Shown here one piece after another: positions 24,901 through 40,300 of a DNA stretch of 64,000 bases (position 1 is its first letter; every line of letters begins with the position of its first letter). The translations under genes were made by a program, and so were the position numbers. Origin of the DNA: Crocodylus rhombifer (lineage: Eukaryota > Chordata > Crocodylia > Crocodylidae); contig JAVSML010001163.1 of NCBI GenBank assembly GCA_038503035.1, positions 439,166 to 503,165 on the forward strand, given 5' to 3'. The notes beneath the pieces are model-generated. The model was given only the letters and a program-made list of their open reading frames with translations. It did no database searches and was not told the DNA's origin.

Positions 24901-27900
24901 AATTTAGCTGTTCCAGTGTTGCCACATCATTCCTGGAAGAGCAGTACATTTTGGGTGGCACCCGTTAGTCCTAAAGTGGAATGAATAGGAAAATACTTCC
25001 ATCTGAATAGCCCCGACGAGTAGAGCCAATCGACATGAGGACTTTCTATTCCTCGGGAGCTTGTAACGTTTTCTTTACAAAAGTGTCATTCCAAATCGGA
25101 ACAAAAACTAGAATTTGGGGGATTTCCTCTGGAAAGGGCCTTCTGCTTTTCCAAAATGAAAAGTCTTTGGCATGCACCCGTTCTGTTTTCCCCAAACTAA
25201 ATGGAGCAGTCCTCTGCTTCTAGCTCTTGGAAGGGGGGGTCCCCACCATGTCTCTCTGCCCCCGGGATATCTGGCCTGAGCCTGAGAGGCCCCCTCTTGC
25301 AGGTAATCTTAGGGTTTCCAGGCCGCTATCACAGAGCTGGATAGAAGGGGCATCTGCAACTTGTCCCTGCTGGGTCTCTCTCACTATCCTCTTTTGGAGC
25401 ACTTTTCTTAGAGAAGAGACTTGAATGTGGGTCTCATCCTACACATGAGCCATGAATCCCAGAATATAGACTTAGCCTGCCTTGTTCTCTTTCTTTTGGA
25501 CTCAATGAAGATTTAATTTTATGTAACAGATCTGCTCTAACAGAAGATGTTGCAAGAGCCCCAGCCCAGGATAGCCAAAGGCCTGGCGGTGTTCCCTGGG
25601 GTGTGGGAAAGCCAGGCTCGTCCCTGATGTGAATTAGGCAAAGGAGGGACTTGAGTCTGGCCAAGCAGTTCCCTGAGCACCAGGTTTTCTGGGATGGGGA
25701 TTTCATTAAGGGGGAGGCTGTTCCAATTCAGGGTCCGCTTACTACAAGATAGAAGCAGATAGGACAGAATGGCTGATACATGGTAAATTAATTTTTCTCC
25801 CTTTTAGCTCCATATAATTTGTTCATCTGTCCCCATCCTCTGTCCTCTTCAGTAAGTGCGGAAACAAAAAACTGTTATCCAACTTGACAAAGCTTTTGTA
25901 AATTGTACTAACTAGCTCTCTCATGCATTTGTTTGAGTTCTCTACACTGCCAGTTATTTTATGTCTGGTTAGGATAACAATTAAGTGTACCAAAATATTC
26001 TTTTAAAGTCCTTTTACCCCGGAGGCCAGAATACTTAGGGCTGGATGGGGAAAAAAAAAAAAAGCAAAAAACCCCCAAAAAACTTTAATGAGTCTTGAGT
26101 AACTGGTGGGGATCAATTAAGCACTACATGTAAAATTGCTTATTACATTTTGGAGTGAAATCCTTTTTCATATGAAGGGCCATGAAATAAACCTTTCAAA
26201 TGATCTCCCATAAGAATTAGTAGAACCAGGTAAGAGCTGCTTCTCCCACAAACAAAATTTGATAATTTTGACCAAGGATCTTTTAGCCAAAAGCATAATT
26301 CAGTAACCCAGTTAAGCACATGTTTATGTGTTTTGTGAATTGAGGATCATACCTTTTCCTACTAGGTTAATACTTAATTTAAGAGAAAAAAGGCACCAGA
26401 AGAATTAGTAATATATTGTCATTGGTCAAGCCTCCCTTCTTATGCTGATAATGTTATTTTCTAAGGATCTTCATTGCATGAGACACATGCTGACAATTCC
26501 TTTTAATATACAGTATTATCTGTTTCTAAAAATGGTTGGTATGTGGCTTGATTCTGCATTGTGGAAGACTGCTTTCCAAATGCCTATCTGTTCAATGTTG
26601 TTTCGAGACTTGTAGCAGAACATTGTCTAAATCCGCTGGCTGTTTTTCTCCGTGCAAGGTTTCCCTTGTTACCTCATTTACAAATATTAATATAGGAGAA
26701 TGCTGCTTTGCCCTCACGCTACAACCACTGAAACCAGCTTGCTTCATTAAGAGATTTAATTTAATCACACTAGATAGCTAGGTGTTGACTTTGGTGTCCC
26801 AGCTGGAATCCAGCTGAGTGATTGCATTCTGTCGAGCTGTTTCTTCAAGGAATAAAGCTGTTTCTTTAAGGAGCTGGGGTATTCTTTATTCCTACGCTGA
26901 ACTGTTATTTAAAGTTGCTGGCGCAATCCTCTAAATTTCTCTCCGGAGAAAGGTGCATTATGGCGATGGCTGAAAAGTCAAATGTTGCCCTTGTATATTG
27001 TAATTTGGTAAAATGTGTTGAGGCTTGAATCAATGATAATAGTAGTAATCTTCTCCAAGCTGGAGGGGAAGATTCAAAAGCAGTTCCAGCACAAAGGTCT
27101 AGGAAGCTCATTAAGCATGGTAATACTTCATTAAAAATTATCTATTTGGCTAATCATGCTCTAAGGGCAAACTTTGCACCTGTTTCTGCAAACACTTTGG
27201 ATTTGGCTATACTGCTTGTTCTCACACTGGTGAACACCTGGGATAAATGTGCTTCACTGATACAGAAAGTGACTTCCTGCCAACTCAAGCTGAGACGGGT
27301 CTTACTAGGGTGTTACTTTTACACTGGTGCATTCTTGTATGCTACATGTTTGCCCAGCAGAGCTACATCAGTGTGACTGCTTGGATGCAAAAAACCTTCC
27401 AGTATAGGCAAGATCCCGATGTGATCCTAATGAAGTCTGATGGTATGTGTTCGCAGGCCCAGAATCTTTCAGAGCCGCCGCTTTAACCAGTTTCCCTTGC
27501 AATGAGTGTCACATGCATCACACACACGCACATGCACGCACAACCACAAATCAGTTTAATTGAATGAAAAGCCCTTTTCCTCATCATGGACAAAAGATGA
27601 TTTGTAAATATTGCTGAGAAATTCAACAATGGCAATAGAGCATTGCAAACCTGGAAAAAAAAATGAAGCTCCCCTCTCCCTGCCTTAAATCTGATTTGTT
27701 TTTGCTTTGCCCCTTCACAGGTCCAGGTTCAGATGTGCATTACTTCTTCTTCAGCGGTGTCACAATACAGTGTACGCTCCTATCAGAAGTCATTATCATT
27801 GTGTTAGGAGGTTTAAGGATTCAGATAAGACAGAAGAATAGAGGTAGAGCTAAGAATAGGCACTAATGAAAACTTAATATGAAATATGGAGAGACTTGAT

Positions 27901-30900
27901 GTATACTTCATTTCCTTTATCTGTTTTTCCCAAACAAAGACATATTCTACAAATCCATCTCTTGGTGAGAAATGGAAAAGCAACTACAATGCCCAAAGCT
28001 GACTAATTAGATTGATTGAAGGTACGTTGGCAAATAGAGAGAAATTCTGAGCCTCCTTTGACTAGGCAAATTGAGCCACTCTACCCTCTCAGGAGACAGC
28101 AGTCCCAGGGCCCACATGCCAAGATACAAAAAATGTGTTTCCAGTAGCAGGATTGCCTCTAATAGAGCTTCACACAGTTCACCTGAGGGGTCTGAAGTCG
28201 CTTCCCAGCCTGGCACTGAGTTGGGCTGATGATAAGGAACTGTCTGGGCTATTTTATCCCCATGTATTGCCCTTCTTTTGGTTTGTTTCTTGGCAAACCA
28301 TTTTACACATTTCTGTTTGTCCACATGGCCTGACAGCCGTCTAGGGCTCCCGCCTGATGGAAAGGACGTTCTTATTTCATGTCAGTGTTATAGGTCTTTT
28401 GAAAACATCAGCCAGTCATGTTAGATCAGGAAAAGACAGTTATTTCTCGCATAGCTTTTGCCAAAAAACCTTACTCCCTGCCTCCCTTCCTCCAGGGCAA
28501 TTTGTGGTTCTCCTCAACATGGTTTGCATTAGTATCGTGCAAGTCCCAAGAGGCCAAAATTCATTCCCACCAAACAGCTGGTTTGGTGGTATGTGAAATG
28601 AGTTTGTATTGGGCGTAGCTCATTTCTCTGAGAAATAAGCGCCCACGTAACCCCAGCACTGGCACTGGAAGTCTTGGAAGAAGGAGCTGAATGGGCCTTG
28701 GAGAGTGAAATGCCATTTTGCACCCACAAGAGGAACATTTTAAGGTCGGAGTCTGGGATCTCCAGAATCTTACTCCAGTGAGCCTATTTTATAGATATTC
28801 TGTAACTCCATCAAACTTCCGTGTAACTGGCTCACAATCATTTGCCCTTCACCGAGGCTAGGGAGAGAAGTTACACAAGGTGGTTGAAGTGATCACAAAC
28901 TGGTTAAAACCTGTAGCAGAACACAAGTTCAGTGCACATAGACCCGTTTCAAACTGGCTGAAACTGGTTTAAGACAAACCTGGTTGAATGTAGCATCAGA
29001 CTTAAGTGATTTGTGTCAAACTAGTTTCTGAAACTTCTGTCCCAGACCCCTTCCTGGTTCAAGTTAAACCAGAGCCCCCCAGTATCCCAGATGCTTTGCA
29101 GCCCTGGGCTGTGCTGTCTGCTCCAGAGAGCAGGGCTGGCCCTACCCCTCTGCTCCCTCGCTGGAGCAGTGAGGGCTGGCTGACACAGGGTGGGGGAGCC
29201 AAGCCCAGCGGGAAACGCAGTGAGGTCTGGGGGCAGGAGGGAGCTGCCGCCCCTCCAGGCAAACCCTATCTGGGGGTTGGGGGTTGGGGCCAGGGAGGGG
29301 GGTAAACACCCCTTCACCTGCTCAAACTTACTGCTGGCTGTGACTGTAGACTATAAATCCCAGAGGCACCTGGAAGCAGGAAGAAGTGATGAGCAACCCT
29401 GCAGAGTCCTGGGGTTGTAAGTCTGGACTGCAAACCCCAGAGACCTCAGGGGCAGCAAACACACAGGCAGAGAGCTGTGCTTTAGCACCGCCCAGCTTCC
29501 GGCCTGAGCCACTACAGGCCTGTGGCTGCGTTTCCTGAATCAAAGGGAAATGCCTGTTCACTTCTGTTTCAATTGAATCTGTGCATCTTAGACTAACCTG
29601 CAAAGACTGAATTGATTGAGCCTCCAGCTTTTTGACTGTCTGTATCTAGCCCAAGAGCTACAGGTCTGCTCCGAAGTCCATTTGAGGTAAATATGAGGCT
29701 TCTGTTGAACACTTTGACATGAAAAGAAATCTCAGATAGATTTTTAAAACAACTTAGGGAATTCCTTTGATGTAGCACATTAAACCCATCTTCACTCAAT
29801 TAGTAATCCCCTTGACTTCTGTCTGCCTGTTTATATATGCACACACACAGGTAGTTCTTGTGATACTGCACGTAGTTTGTGTCTCAGTGGAATGTCCACA
29901 TATACCCCTTTTCTACATAAAGTTATGACACATGCATCTTTTTTCCATATCACATTAGGAAATGTAATATGAGATTCAAAAAAGCACACTTCAGCTCTTT
30001 TGGATTCCCGGGGGAGTTGAGGGAAGTGGGATATCCTTGTAAGATTGGGCCCTTATGTGGGAAAACATAATGCTTTAATATTGATTTCCATGAATCTTTT
30101 ATAATTTATTGCAGCAAATTCCACATAACTTGATTCTGCACCCAGCATGCTGGCATTTGTCATCCAAATGGGCCCTTATGCCATTGCTACTAACCAATCA
30201 CAGTATTTCTGTAGATTCTGAAACTCATTCTTTCTATCCCCAAACCAATTCTTTTCTCCATTAAAAATGAAGGAGAATATGTTTCTTTGTAACATGTTGG
30301 AGTTTATCCTGCAGAATAGGTGTGGCCTGATATTTTTACAGTAGTTCATTTATGGCATTTTATTAGGTCTCCTGGGCGCTTTATTTGCACATTATATTTT
30401 GGTAGCTAACAGGACTGTGCAATTTGATTTCTATTTTTATGCCCAGCAAGTAAAAAAATGTGTAATGTTAAAACAAACCTTTTTATTTCTAACTCCTCTC
30501 AGCTTTTGTAGTATGTTTTGGACGTAAAAAAAAAAAAAAAAGCATAGTCTTTCTGATTAGTTTGCAAGTATTTAGCGAGACCGTCCCTCTGGGATTAAAT
30601 ATTAAATGAAGGTTATTGCAGCTGATAAAACAGCAAATACTCCATTCACTTGTTCTTATTTTTATTTGTGATTTAGGATTATTTTGAGCAGGAGCTCAAG
30701 ATGAATGGCAATGAGAAAACCCAGACACTTATGGCCTGATCCCATCTTCCCTTTGAGTGTGCGAGAATATAGGTTTATACCTTTAAGTAGATGATATTCA
30801 TAAATAAGCATTTTATGGAACTGTAAAAGCTTTAGTTGAATAACCCTTATGGTGCCTCTTTGATGTTGTCAGATGAGTGCTATTATCTGTATTTTCTCAG

Positions 30901-33900
30901 TTAGGAAAATGGGATAGAAAGGTTACATAAATTGCCCAAACTTACATAGACCGTCCGCAGCTAAGGCAGGATTAGAACTCAAGACCTGCCGTTTGCTGCC
31001 CTTATTTGCATTCCTCCCCTGTTGCCTGTCAGCTAGGCAGGCCACTAGCTCCAGCTTCTGCAGATCTGTAGGGGTGGGGGTATTTCCCTCAGGAACTTGA
31101 CACCCACCAACTAATAGTAAGATGCTTGGCAGGGTGTTCTCTAAGGACACCATGGCAGAGGTCTTTGTCCCCTTTCCCCAGGTACCCATTGTTCAGTGTG
31201 AGATGTCGGGGACCTTGAAACCATCCAAAAAACCATGCTGTAACTGGCAGGATCCAGGGCTTTACTGCACTAAAATCCAATTTCCTCTCTCTCTCAGTCC
31301 CAGCAGCCATCAAACCGCATTTAACAACCTTGCATGCTAGCCCTGCTTCCATCTATGCCCATTCTTGCATCACCTCCCCCCTATGGAGAAGTTCTCTGTG
31401 CTCCCAGTAAGGCCCGTCCAGTAAGCAGCAAGTGATGTTCTGTGAGCAGGGCCATTTTTATGTTTGCATTATCTTCTGCACTCTCTAGTGCCCCTGACCC
31501 TCTTCCTCCATCTCCACTTTCTTGTACTTCTTCTGGTGAAAGTAGCATTTCACAGCTTAGGCAGCCCCCATGCTGGGCTGAGAATTTCTTTGATCCCTGA
31601 CCACTATCTAATAGCATTTAAAAAAGAATTTAGGGATTAATTTAGGAAAAATAAAGCCCTAAATATAAGCAATTCATGTTCTGTACAAATAAGTCCTTTT
31701 TTAAAAAACTCAGTAAGGAAAAGAACTGGAATTGACTTAAACAATGGAAGTGGGTGGGTGTTTCTGTGTTTTCTTTCTCTCTGTTGATGTTGCTATGAAA
31801 GGTTCCAGTATCAAAATGTGCACGCTGTACAGATTAGGTGACTTTTTTGCTGGTATTTTTATGAGCGTGCTCTTTAATTGGCATTTCTAAATATGCTGTG
31901 CTTTAGAAAGAGTCGGAGCTCAGGGCATGCATGGTCTACTCTCGTGAGTAAGCCTTTATTTTCCTGAGATGTGCCATTGGCTTTGGTACAGCTGCTTGCA
32001 TGAGTTAAAGCTACTTGCTGCGAATGGAAATTTGTAAGATTGGGCCTGTTATGCTTTTCGAGGACACGCCGACTTTTGGTCAGCCTCACACTAAGTTTCC
32101 CTCTGTGTTCTAGTATCTAATTTGCTCTCACTTTTAAACTTCTTTGCATTGCCAGAGTGGCGCACATTGGTCATAGTATAACTGAAACTCAGACCCCAAG
32201 TTGGACAGAGCTCAACTGTGGCTTTGTAACCACTAGCCCACACTGGGAGGCAATGGATCTGCCTGCCTGTATTAGATATTTATGTGGTTCCCATTACCAT
32301 AGTATCAGAGCATTTCTCAACCTTTAACATATTCATACTCCCAGCATAACATGTGGGGGCTGTCTTTAACTGAGAATTGGCAGAGGGAAGACTGGAAACC
32401 CCCCAGGTTAATGTATAAATCTCATTTATGTGAGATCTGGATGCATAGCTGAGCCTGGCTGGGTCACCTTCTTCTCTCTCTCTCTCTCTTCTCAGTCCTT
32501 TCCTCTTTCACTGGCCTATGGGGGAGACATGTCTTTTACCTGCCTCCTTGAAACCCTTGCTGGTGGGAGGGAACACCTGGCCTCGTAGTAAAACGAAGAG
32601 TGAGGTCAGGTTGCTGCTGTGTTTGGGACGTGAGCAGCAATGACTCCAGGAGCGCAGGAGTCTCATCTTGTATACCATCGCTTCGCCCTGGCAAGTTGCT
32701 CCAGCGTGTGGTCTAACTGCAGCTTCCAGGCACCGATCTTGCAATGCTCCTCTTGTTCCATGCGCAGGGATTGAGTCAGTCCCCACTCTTTGCTTTGGTA
32801 AGGTAAGTCGAGCTCCTTAAGCCTGCCATCAGGAGGAACGTTTGTGCACTGCCTGGATCACTCTTACGGCCTTCCCTCGACTCTCCCAGTATTTTCACAT
32901 ACTGGAAGGGTGCGCACCAGAGCTGCATGCAGGATTCTGGTAAAAGTCTGTAATGATGCTAGATACAGAGGCAAGATAATTCCACTGCTTCTACTTGACG
33001 TATCTACTTTTTACATCCAAGAATCAAATTAATCATTTTTTGCACAGTATTATACTGAAAGATGAAGGATACAATTTGTAGGGATGTTTCTTGAAGCATA
33101 GACGCACATCCATTAGGAACTGAACCCTAATTTCAGACCATCAAATGGTAATTGATGTGATTCAGTGAATAATGATGTCAGCCAGCGTCAAACAAGGGTC
33201 CTTGAGTCCAATGCCTTCATTCCTATCTAAAGCCAAGTAAAAAATAATTCCCTCTGTTTTACCTTTCTCAATCACGCTTGGTCCTGGATTGCTTTCTGCC
33301 ACATAAAATGCTTTGCAAACTATAATCAATTAATGAATCTTCACAATACTCATGTAAATTAGATAAGCAAGTGGTGATAACAACTTGTTGATAGGCAAGA
33401 AAGGCAGAACGTTGCCCAAAAAGCCAAAGAGGGAATCATTTTCAGAGCGGGGACCTGACTTGGATTTCCACGTCCTGCAGTCCTTGAGTGTACCTGCAAC
33501 ACCACATCTCCCTAAAAGGTCATGTGTCTGGGCTCCTTTAGCGGTCCTTGATCGAAGACAACCACAGACTTTGGAGTACAGTTGCTTAACTGCTCTTTTC
33601 ATTTTTGAATGCACTTTTATTGCTTCTCTTCCAGCGATGCCCCCAGGTATTTCTTGACCAGTCTTTTCTTTGAAAAAAATAGTTAATAATGTGCACACTT
33701 TATAGATTTTTTTTTATCTTCCAAGTGCCTTACCACCAAAAACCTCAACTAGTACAAACTTCTTTACATTAGATACTCATGTGTTAGGGAACTGCCTAAG
33801 GAAGATAGCTCGTTAATGCAGTGAGCTAATCCAGTGATCTAGTGCCAGTGAAACATGGAGAAACTGAATTGGTGTTTCTGCTCAAACTTATAGGGCAGCA

Positions 33901-34286
33901 CCGCAGGGGGTGGAGAGTCCAGCGTATAGAGAGGTGGGGCCCGAGCCGCGTGACCCAGCCATCTGAGCCAGCAGCACCTCTCATGAGCGAGTCCTGTCTA
34001 GCCCTCGTTGGGCAAAACCATCAAAACAGATTGCGCAGCGCCGTGGAGAGGAGATGAAGTATCGGGCTGAAGGAAATCCTGGAAGTTCCTTCCCTTAGCT
34101 TTGTGGCCCTTCTGACTTCTGTCCCTGTTTCACTTGGATTCCCAGATGTGAAGATGCATATAAAAGAAAATAATAATAATAATAATAATTTTATTTATTT
34201 ATTTATGTGTGTGTGCGTGTGTGTGTGTGTATAAACACACACATAGGTACTTACATGCACACACACATATATATACACATACACGC

Positions 34287-34333
<47 letters not shown>

Positions 34334-37300
34334 CACAAATAAAACAAGGGTATTTCAGACCAAAATGAGGGAATTTTCCACTCGTGGAGTGCTTTTAGTT
34401 TTTTAAGAGCCAAACTGCTCGTGTCAGACACTGCTGGCCAGAGGAAGGTGTTCAGCACTCTTGGGCTGTAGCTGTTCAAACACTCACTTGCTGCCACTTA
34501 ACCTCTTCAATTCCGCAGCTGTAAAATAGGCAGTAACAGTTCTGCATTGGCTAATGGGAGTGTTTGAGCCATGTTACAGCTTGCATTTACATTTCTGTGC
34601 AACATAGCACACCGTGTAATTCTTATTGCTTGTCTTATGATAGCACCTGCAGATCCCAATTGAGATCCAGGCCCCCTAGGCTCAGCATCGTGGAGAAGAG
34701 AGAGAAGGAAATGGTCCTCACCCCAAAAAGAGCTTGGATTACAGATAAGTGTGAAAAGCAGCAGTGACCCGCTGGTTTGTCCAGGGTCACAGAGCAGGTC
34801 ACCGATAGATGGTGGGAATAGCACCCAGAATCCCAGTCTGGTCTGATCTTTCACTAAATCACATCATCTTCATAACATGACATCAAATCTTTGGATGTAA
34901 TGAATTCAGAGAACAACTTGGTGATTAACCAAAGTGCAAGTGAGAACAAATGTCAGAAGTGGCAAAGGTGCTGCTGGGGTGGATGCTTTCAGTGTCCATT
35001 ACTCAGGAGGAGGGGCCCCAGTGTTGCTGAATAAGCCCATGATTGGGACATGTTGGTTCCCTCTTGTCTGTCTGTCCATCTACAAAGTGATCTGTTCTAA
35101 AAAGAAACAGGTGAAAAGAAGCCTGCCTCTTTATTCTAAAATTGTAAAGTGGATGAATTGGATATTTAAAAAAAAAAAAAAAATCTTGGCCAGAAGTAGG
35201 TTACATAACTTAAGCCAGTCTAAAATTATATGCCAGCAATTTACAGGCGTTTTATGTAACTGTTTATACTGCTGTTTATTTAAAAATTACTACTTATCTT
35301 GGCGATCGCAGCAACACATCATGCATTTGCTAGCTCTGGGATACAGGGCACCTTCATTAAAAACACATAGTCACCCATATATTAAATACAAAAAAAAACG
35401 TGCTCTGACATAACGTTAAGTGTCAGATGGAAACCCGCAACAGCCAGGACATTCAGCGTTCAAGACAAAGCAGGCCTTTCGGGTGCTGAGAACAGGACTG
35501 GAGCAAGCTCCTTCCTTAACTCGCCCAGCCGCACTCGGGTACTCCACGGCTCAGCACAGGCTATAAGACCAGCTCTTGTTCTTGAGCTCTTATAAAAGAC
35601 CCTCTTCATCTGGAAATTTTTGTGCTTGTGCTTTTGTAGATTCAAGTCAGACTCATCATACTTTTCAAGTGCTGACTTTCAGGCTGGGTTTTGTTCTCTC
35701 TTAAAGTTCCAACAAGTCATTTTTTGTAGAGATGTGCAAATAATTAAGTTTTTAGTTCACTGGCAGGAACAGAAAATATCAAGGACAAAAATTGTTTGGG
35801 GTCGATCTGGACTGTATTTTTTCCAATGGCCTTGGGAAAACAAAAGGCGGGGGGAAGCAAAGAAAAATATTGTTTCATGTCAACTAAAATATGTTCAAGG
35901 GAATTACCTCTCATTATAAATCATTTTTGGCAAATTTCAAAACAATATTATTTTGAAAACTGAAATTTGACATTTTTCACTCTGAAAATGCCAGAGTGAA
36001 ATGTTTTGACTTTTAAAAAATGTTTCCAGTTTTTTGGGGGGGGGGTTCATCCTAAGCCAGTCGCTGAATTGGCATGAGTTAGCTAATTGTTTTGATCAGC
36101 CCAAAACTGCAGTTTTCAGCAAAGAAGTTATTCATCAAAAATATCCTGCCAGCTCTAAGTCAATGCTGTAATGGTGCCAATCTTTAAAGTGTTGTAATCT
36201 AGTGGGAATGTCTTTATTGTTTTATTTTTTGTTTTGTTTTATTTTATTTTATTTTACCTCTAAACCTATTATTCCAAAACTAAGATAAAAACCCTTCCAA
36301 TGGGCAGTGTCTAAGTGTTACAAATTTAGGGGTGGACAAAATGCGGCCCAGGGGCCAAATGTGGCCCAGCAGGCCATTCTATCCGGCCTGTGGGGCCCCC
36401 CCCAAAATTAAGAAGATGAATATTTATCTGCCGCTGGCTGCCTGTCATGCGACCCTTGATGGCTTGCCAAAACTCAGTAAGTGGCCCTCCGACAGAAATA
36501 ATTGCCCGCCCCTGTGTTACATGCTCAAAAGCAATATTATTTCTTTGGTGGCTCAGCAGCTAAGTAACAAAGTGCATATCTCAGTACAAACCCACAATCT
36601 GTGCAATACTCATTGACATTGGAGGCTTAGTAACAAGCATAAGTGATGAAATCGTTCACCTCAAACTTTCAGTTATCGGGAAGGCAAAGCACATAAGAGT
36701 CTGGCCACGTTTCAGTTTGTGCCCTTATACAACCAGTGCATTAGAGACATTCTCCAGTGAGCAGATCTGCTTGGGTTTTGCAGCCTTTTTGCCCACCTAG
36801 AATGACATGCAGAAGCTGTAATGCAAAGAGGCATTGGGTTCTGCATCTCCTTGCATCTGTGTGGATGCTAGATTATAGCTGGGGCTTGTGATACAACATT
36901 AACACTCAATTTCCTTTTCAGTATCCTTCAGCGGAGTTCCTCCAGAAAGTTATCATAGTAGCAATGACTTCTGTTGTCATGCAGTACCTTTCTACAACAT
37001 GCTACTTCCTGTTACCCATATTATGGTAAAAATAATCGTATTTAAATCAATGGTGCCAGATAGCTGTTCATTTCAACCAGGCTTTTTTGCACGGTAAAAA
37101 TTATATAGCACAAAAGGGCTTACACAACTCGTCTCAGTGCACTCTGATAAGATGCGCCAATAAGCATCAGGATCTTGAATTATTTTTCTGTATTGTGGGC
37201 TTGATGCAGTGCCCATTGACGTCAATAGAATGGCTCCCCCTATAACTCGTATGGGATGTGGATTTGGCTGTATATTTTATAGTCCTACCATGTTACAATT

Positions 37301-40300
37301 TCTGTGCTACAGGCAAACTGGCTTCTTTTTGTTGAGACTGTGCAATGTGAAAATACTAAGAAGTAAACGAATAAGCCATAGAATAAAGTTAATTATGCAG
37401 TAAAATGATTTTAATGTGCGTCTCAGTTTCCTCATCAGTAAAATGGGGGAAATGATACCAAACTCCTTTGGAAGATCCTTGGAATCTGTCAATGAAAAGC
37501 TCCGTATAAGAACAAAGTGGGGAAATTAGACTTATTTTTAGCTAGATAGCCATAGGGTAGAGATTGGCAGTGTGTGCAAAGTGAATACAGGGTCCATCAT
37601 TTGCAAATTATTTTTCCCCATTTTAAAAACTGTGCTGTCTCTTGTGTCATCACCTTGTTTAGTAGACCTGATCAAAAATGTGAAAAACAGCTTGTTGAAA
37701 TAAAGGCTGAGCAAATATATATACGCACAAACTGCACTGATGAAAATGTTCAGCAAAAAACTTCACGGAAAGGACTGGCATTCCATCAAAAATCAATATT
37801 TTTATGAAAAATGCACCCCAAAACTCACCATTTTGAAAATGTTAGATAGTTCTAATGACCTTTTTGCATTGAAATTTTGAAATAAAAATCATGCAAAACC
37901 ACTCAACTCCATCTGTAGGGTAAAATATATATATTTTTAAAGCTCATGGGATATTTTTGCCACATATGAAGAGTGTTTCTGGCAGCATCTGAAATTCTGT
38001 TGAAACTGTCTTTGGCTTTACTACAGTGCTGGCATTTTCTTGCAAAGGTCCCACTCAAGAATGGGCCCCGGCATGCTCACTGATGGACACACACGTGCAA
38101 AAGATGCAGGACTCATTTATGCCAAAGCCTTTTTACATCACTCTGTCAATATATCTGGGCCTGAAGTGACCGCACATCTGTTTGCTAGCCGTGCAACAGC
38201 TGAGGAAGGGCTTCTCCAGTTGAAGAGAAAGGAGAAACATGCCCGAACTAGCAGCGTGATGCAGAGCAAGTGTCAGTCCGAAGTGATTTAATACAGCCGA
38301 GTTATAAAACCCTGAAAAAATCAAGGTTTACAATGGAAACTCTGACAGGCCGTCAAGTTACAGTGGCACTCGCAGGCCCTGCTGTAATTAAATCCTCAGC
38401 AAAAACTTCACAACATGCTGCAATAATAACCTTTAAATTTTCATAGTGGTGGATAGAGATAGCCCTGTGACTGCTGTTAAAGGCAGCAGTATTTAGGTAG
38501 TTATAATTTCCTAGTGTTTCAGGGGATTTTATCTAAAAGGGGCAATAGACAAAACCAATATGCTTTTCTTAGTGGCGAATGTTCAAGTGTTTCAGGACAT
38601 ACTTGTGCAATATGTGAGACTACAAGGTGCAGTCAGAAAGAAGGGGGAAAGCCATGCAGAGGGCAGAAAAGACACGCAAGCCCTTTGTTGTTCTGGTAAC
38701 CCTGCAAAAGTACTGTGGAAACCCACTGCTGTGTCTGCTGAGCAGAAAATATTGTGAGAAATGTTCCTTTTTTCCCTAAATGCCAAAAGGGCACAGCCGA
38801 CTTTGCCATTGAGATGTGTGAAAATTTCAAGCTCTGAAATCAAATACATCTTTAGTTAGTGCTTTGGTTTCAAAAGCTGAAGCTCTTGACAATTACACAT
38901 GTGAAAACGATAGCCGCTGCGGAAAATTTTGAGGATCTAAAATGAAAGAAATCTCTGGGCCAAATCCATTATGGAAATGCAGACCGTCTATGCCATTCGT
39001 CCATGTTTACATGAGCATAACCGAGAGGAGAATTTGGTCTGTAACCTGCGATCTCCACAACGACTTGTTGAACTAGACCTCCAGGCCGACGGCTTGTCCA
39101 CCACGTGGAGCCAGACGGGTTGTGAACAGACAAGCTATTAAATCCCAGAAACGTGAGTCTGCTGTAGTAACTGGCCCTATGCTACAACCAGGGAATTCGC
39201 CATTCCTAGCATATCACTTAAGAAAAATAGGCTGTTTCCCTGTCAGCAGTCACAATTCACCATTTACTTGTGCTCATTGAAAACCGAATTCCTAGATCTG
39301 CCCGTCTCTAACTTAAAGTATTTTTGTGCTCCCATTCCCTTCGCAAGGCGTAAAAGGGGAAATGTTAATGGCAGTGGAGCTGATCTTGCCAGCTCTTCTG
39401 CTTGCGAGTACTTCAGGAAGGGCAGCCACATCCTTACATCTAAAGGATGGATCTGTCTGATTGCAAAAGACAGTTTAATGCAACGCTGCTTGATTTTTTT
39501 TTTTTTTTCTCCCTCCGTAATGAATGTCCTGTCTTGTGGGTCTGTGCGACTTCTGTCATTATGCCACAGAAATCCTGCCTTGAGTAGGGGGCTGGACTAG
39601 ATGTCTTTGCGAGGTCCCTTCAGCCCTACTTTCCTATGATCTGGTGCAGAGTACAGAATCCGAGTCCGCTGCAGTCAGACGTACAGATCTCTGCCCCGCT
39701 CTCGGCAGTACAAGGATGCAGCCGAGGTCCTGGGGCCCAGAAGCAGCAGCGACTTCTGGTTACCGCCACGATCGCAATTGTAATTAAGCAGCTGCCACTC
39801 TTTTTTTGCAGATGAAGTGGTTGCCCTGTTCACGCCACCCTCCTTATGCCACTGACCCCTATGGCATTGGCTTGATAGCCAGGGGGGCTCTATGCAGGCC
39901 CAAGGGTCCACCCGTGTGGCTTTAGCAGCACAGCCGGAGGCTTTCTGTCCATTTGGATGTATAGGTTGGGTTACTTGGGCTTTCAGTTCTCCACACAAGC
40001 TCTCTTTCCTGCTGCTGTTTTTTCTTTAAAAGGAAATTGCTTAAATGACTGTAACTTGCATGCCAAAGCATTTTTAAACATACTTTTATGAAAAGCTTTT
40101 GAGCTATTTTTTCACACACGCACAGACAGACACACACACACACACACACACAATTGAGCACCATACAAAACACTGTGAATCATCATATGGTCTTGCTCTA
40201 GCCACATGGAGGAGTTAATCGGTAAATGGTGGGAGAAAAGGCAGCTACTTAATTTCCACGGTGATAAAATGCCTCAATTTTCTTTCCCTGAAATCTGATT

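Noticed and set aside
34195..34497. 100-codon ORF rich in Tyr/Val/Cys/His
   Set aside because: Pure translation of the TG/CA microsatellite.
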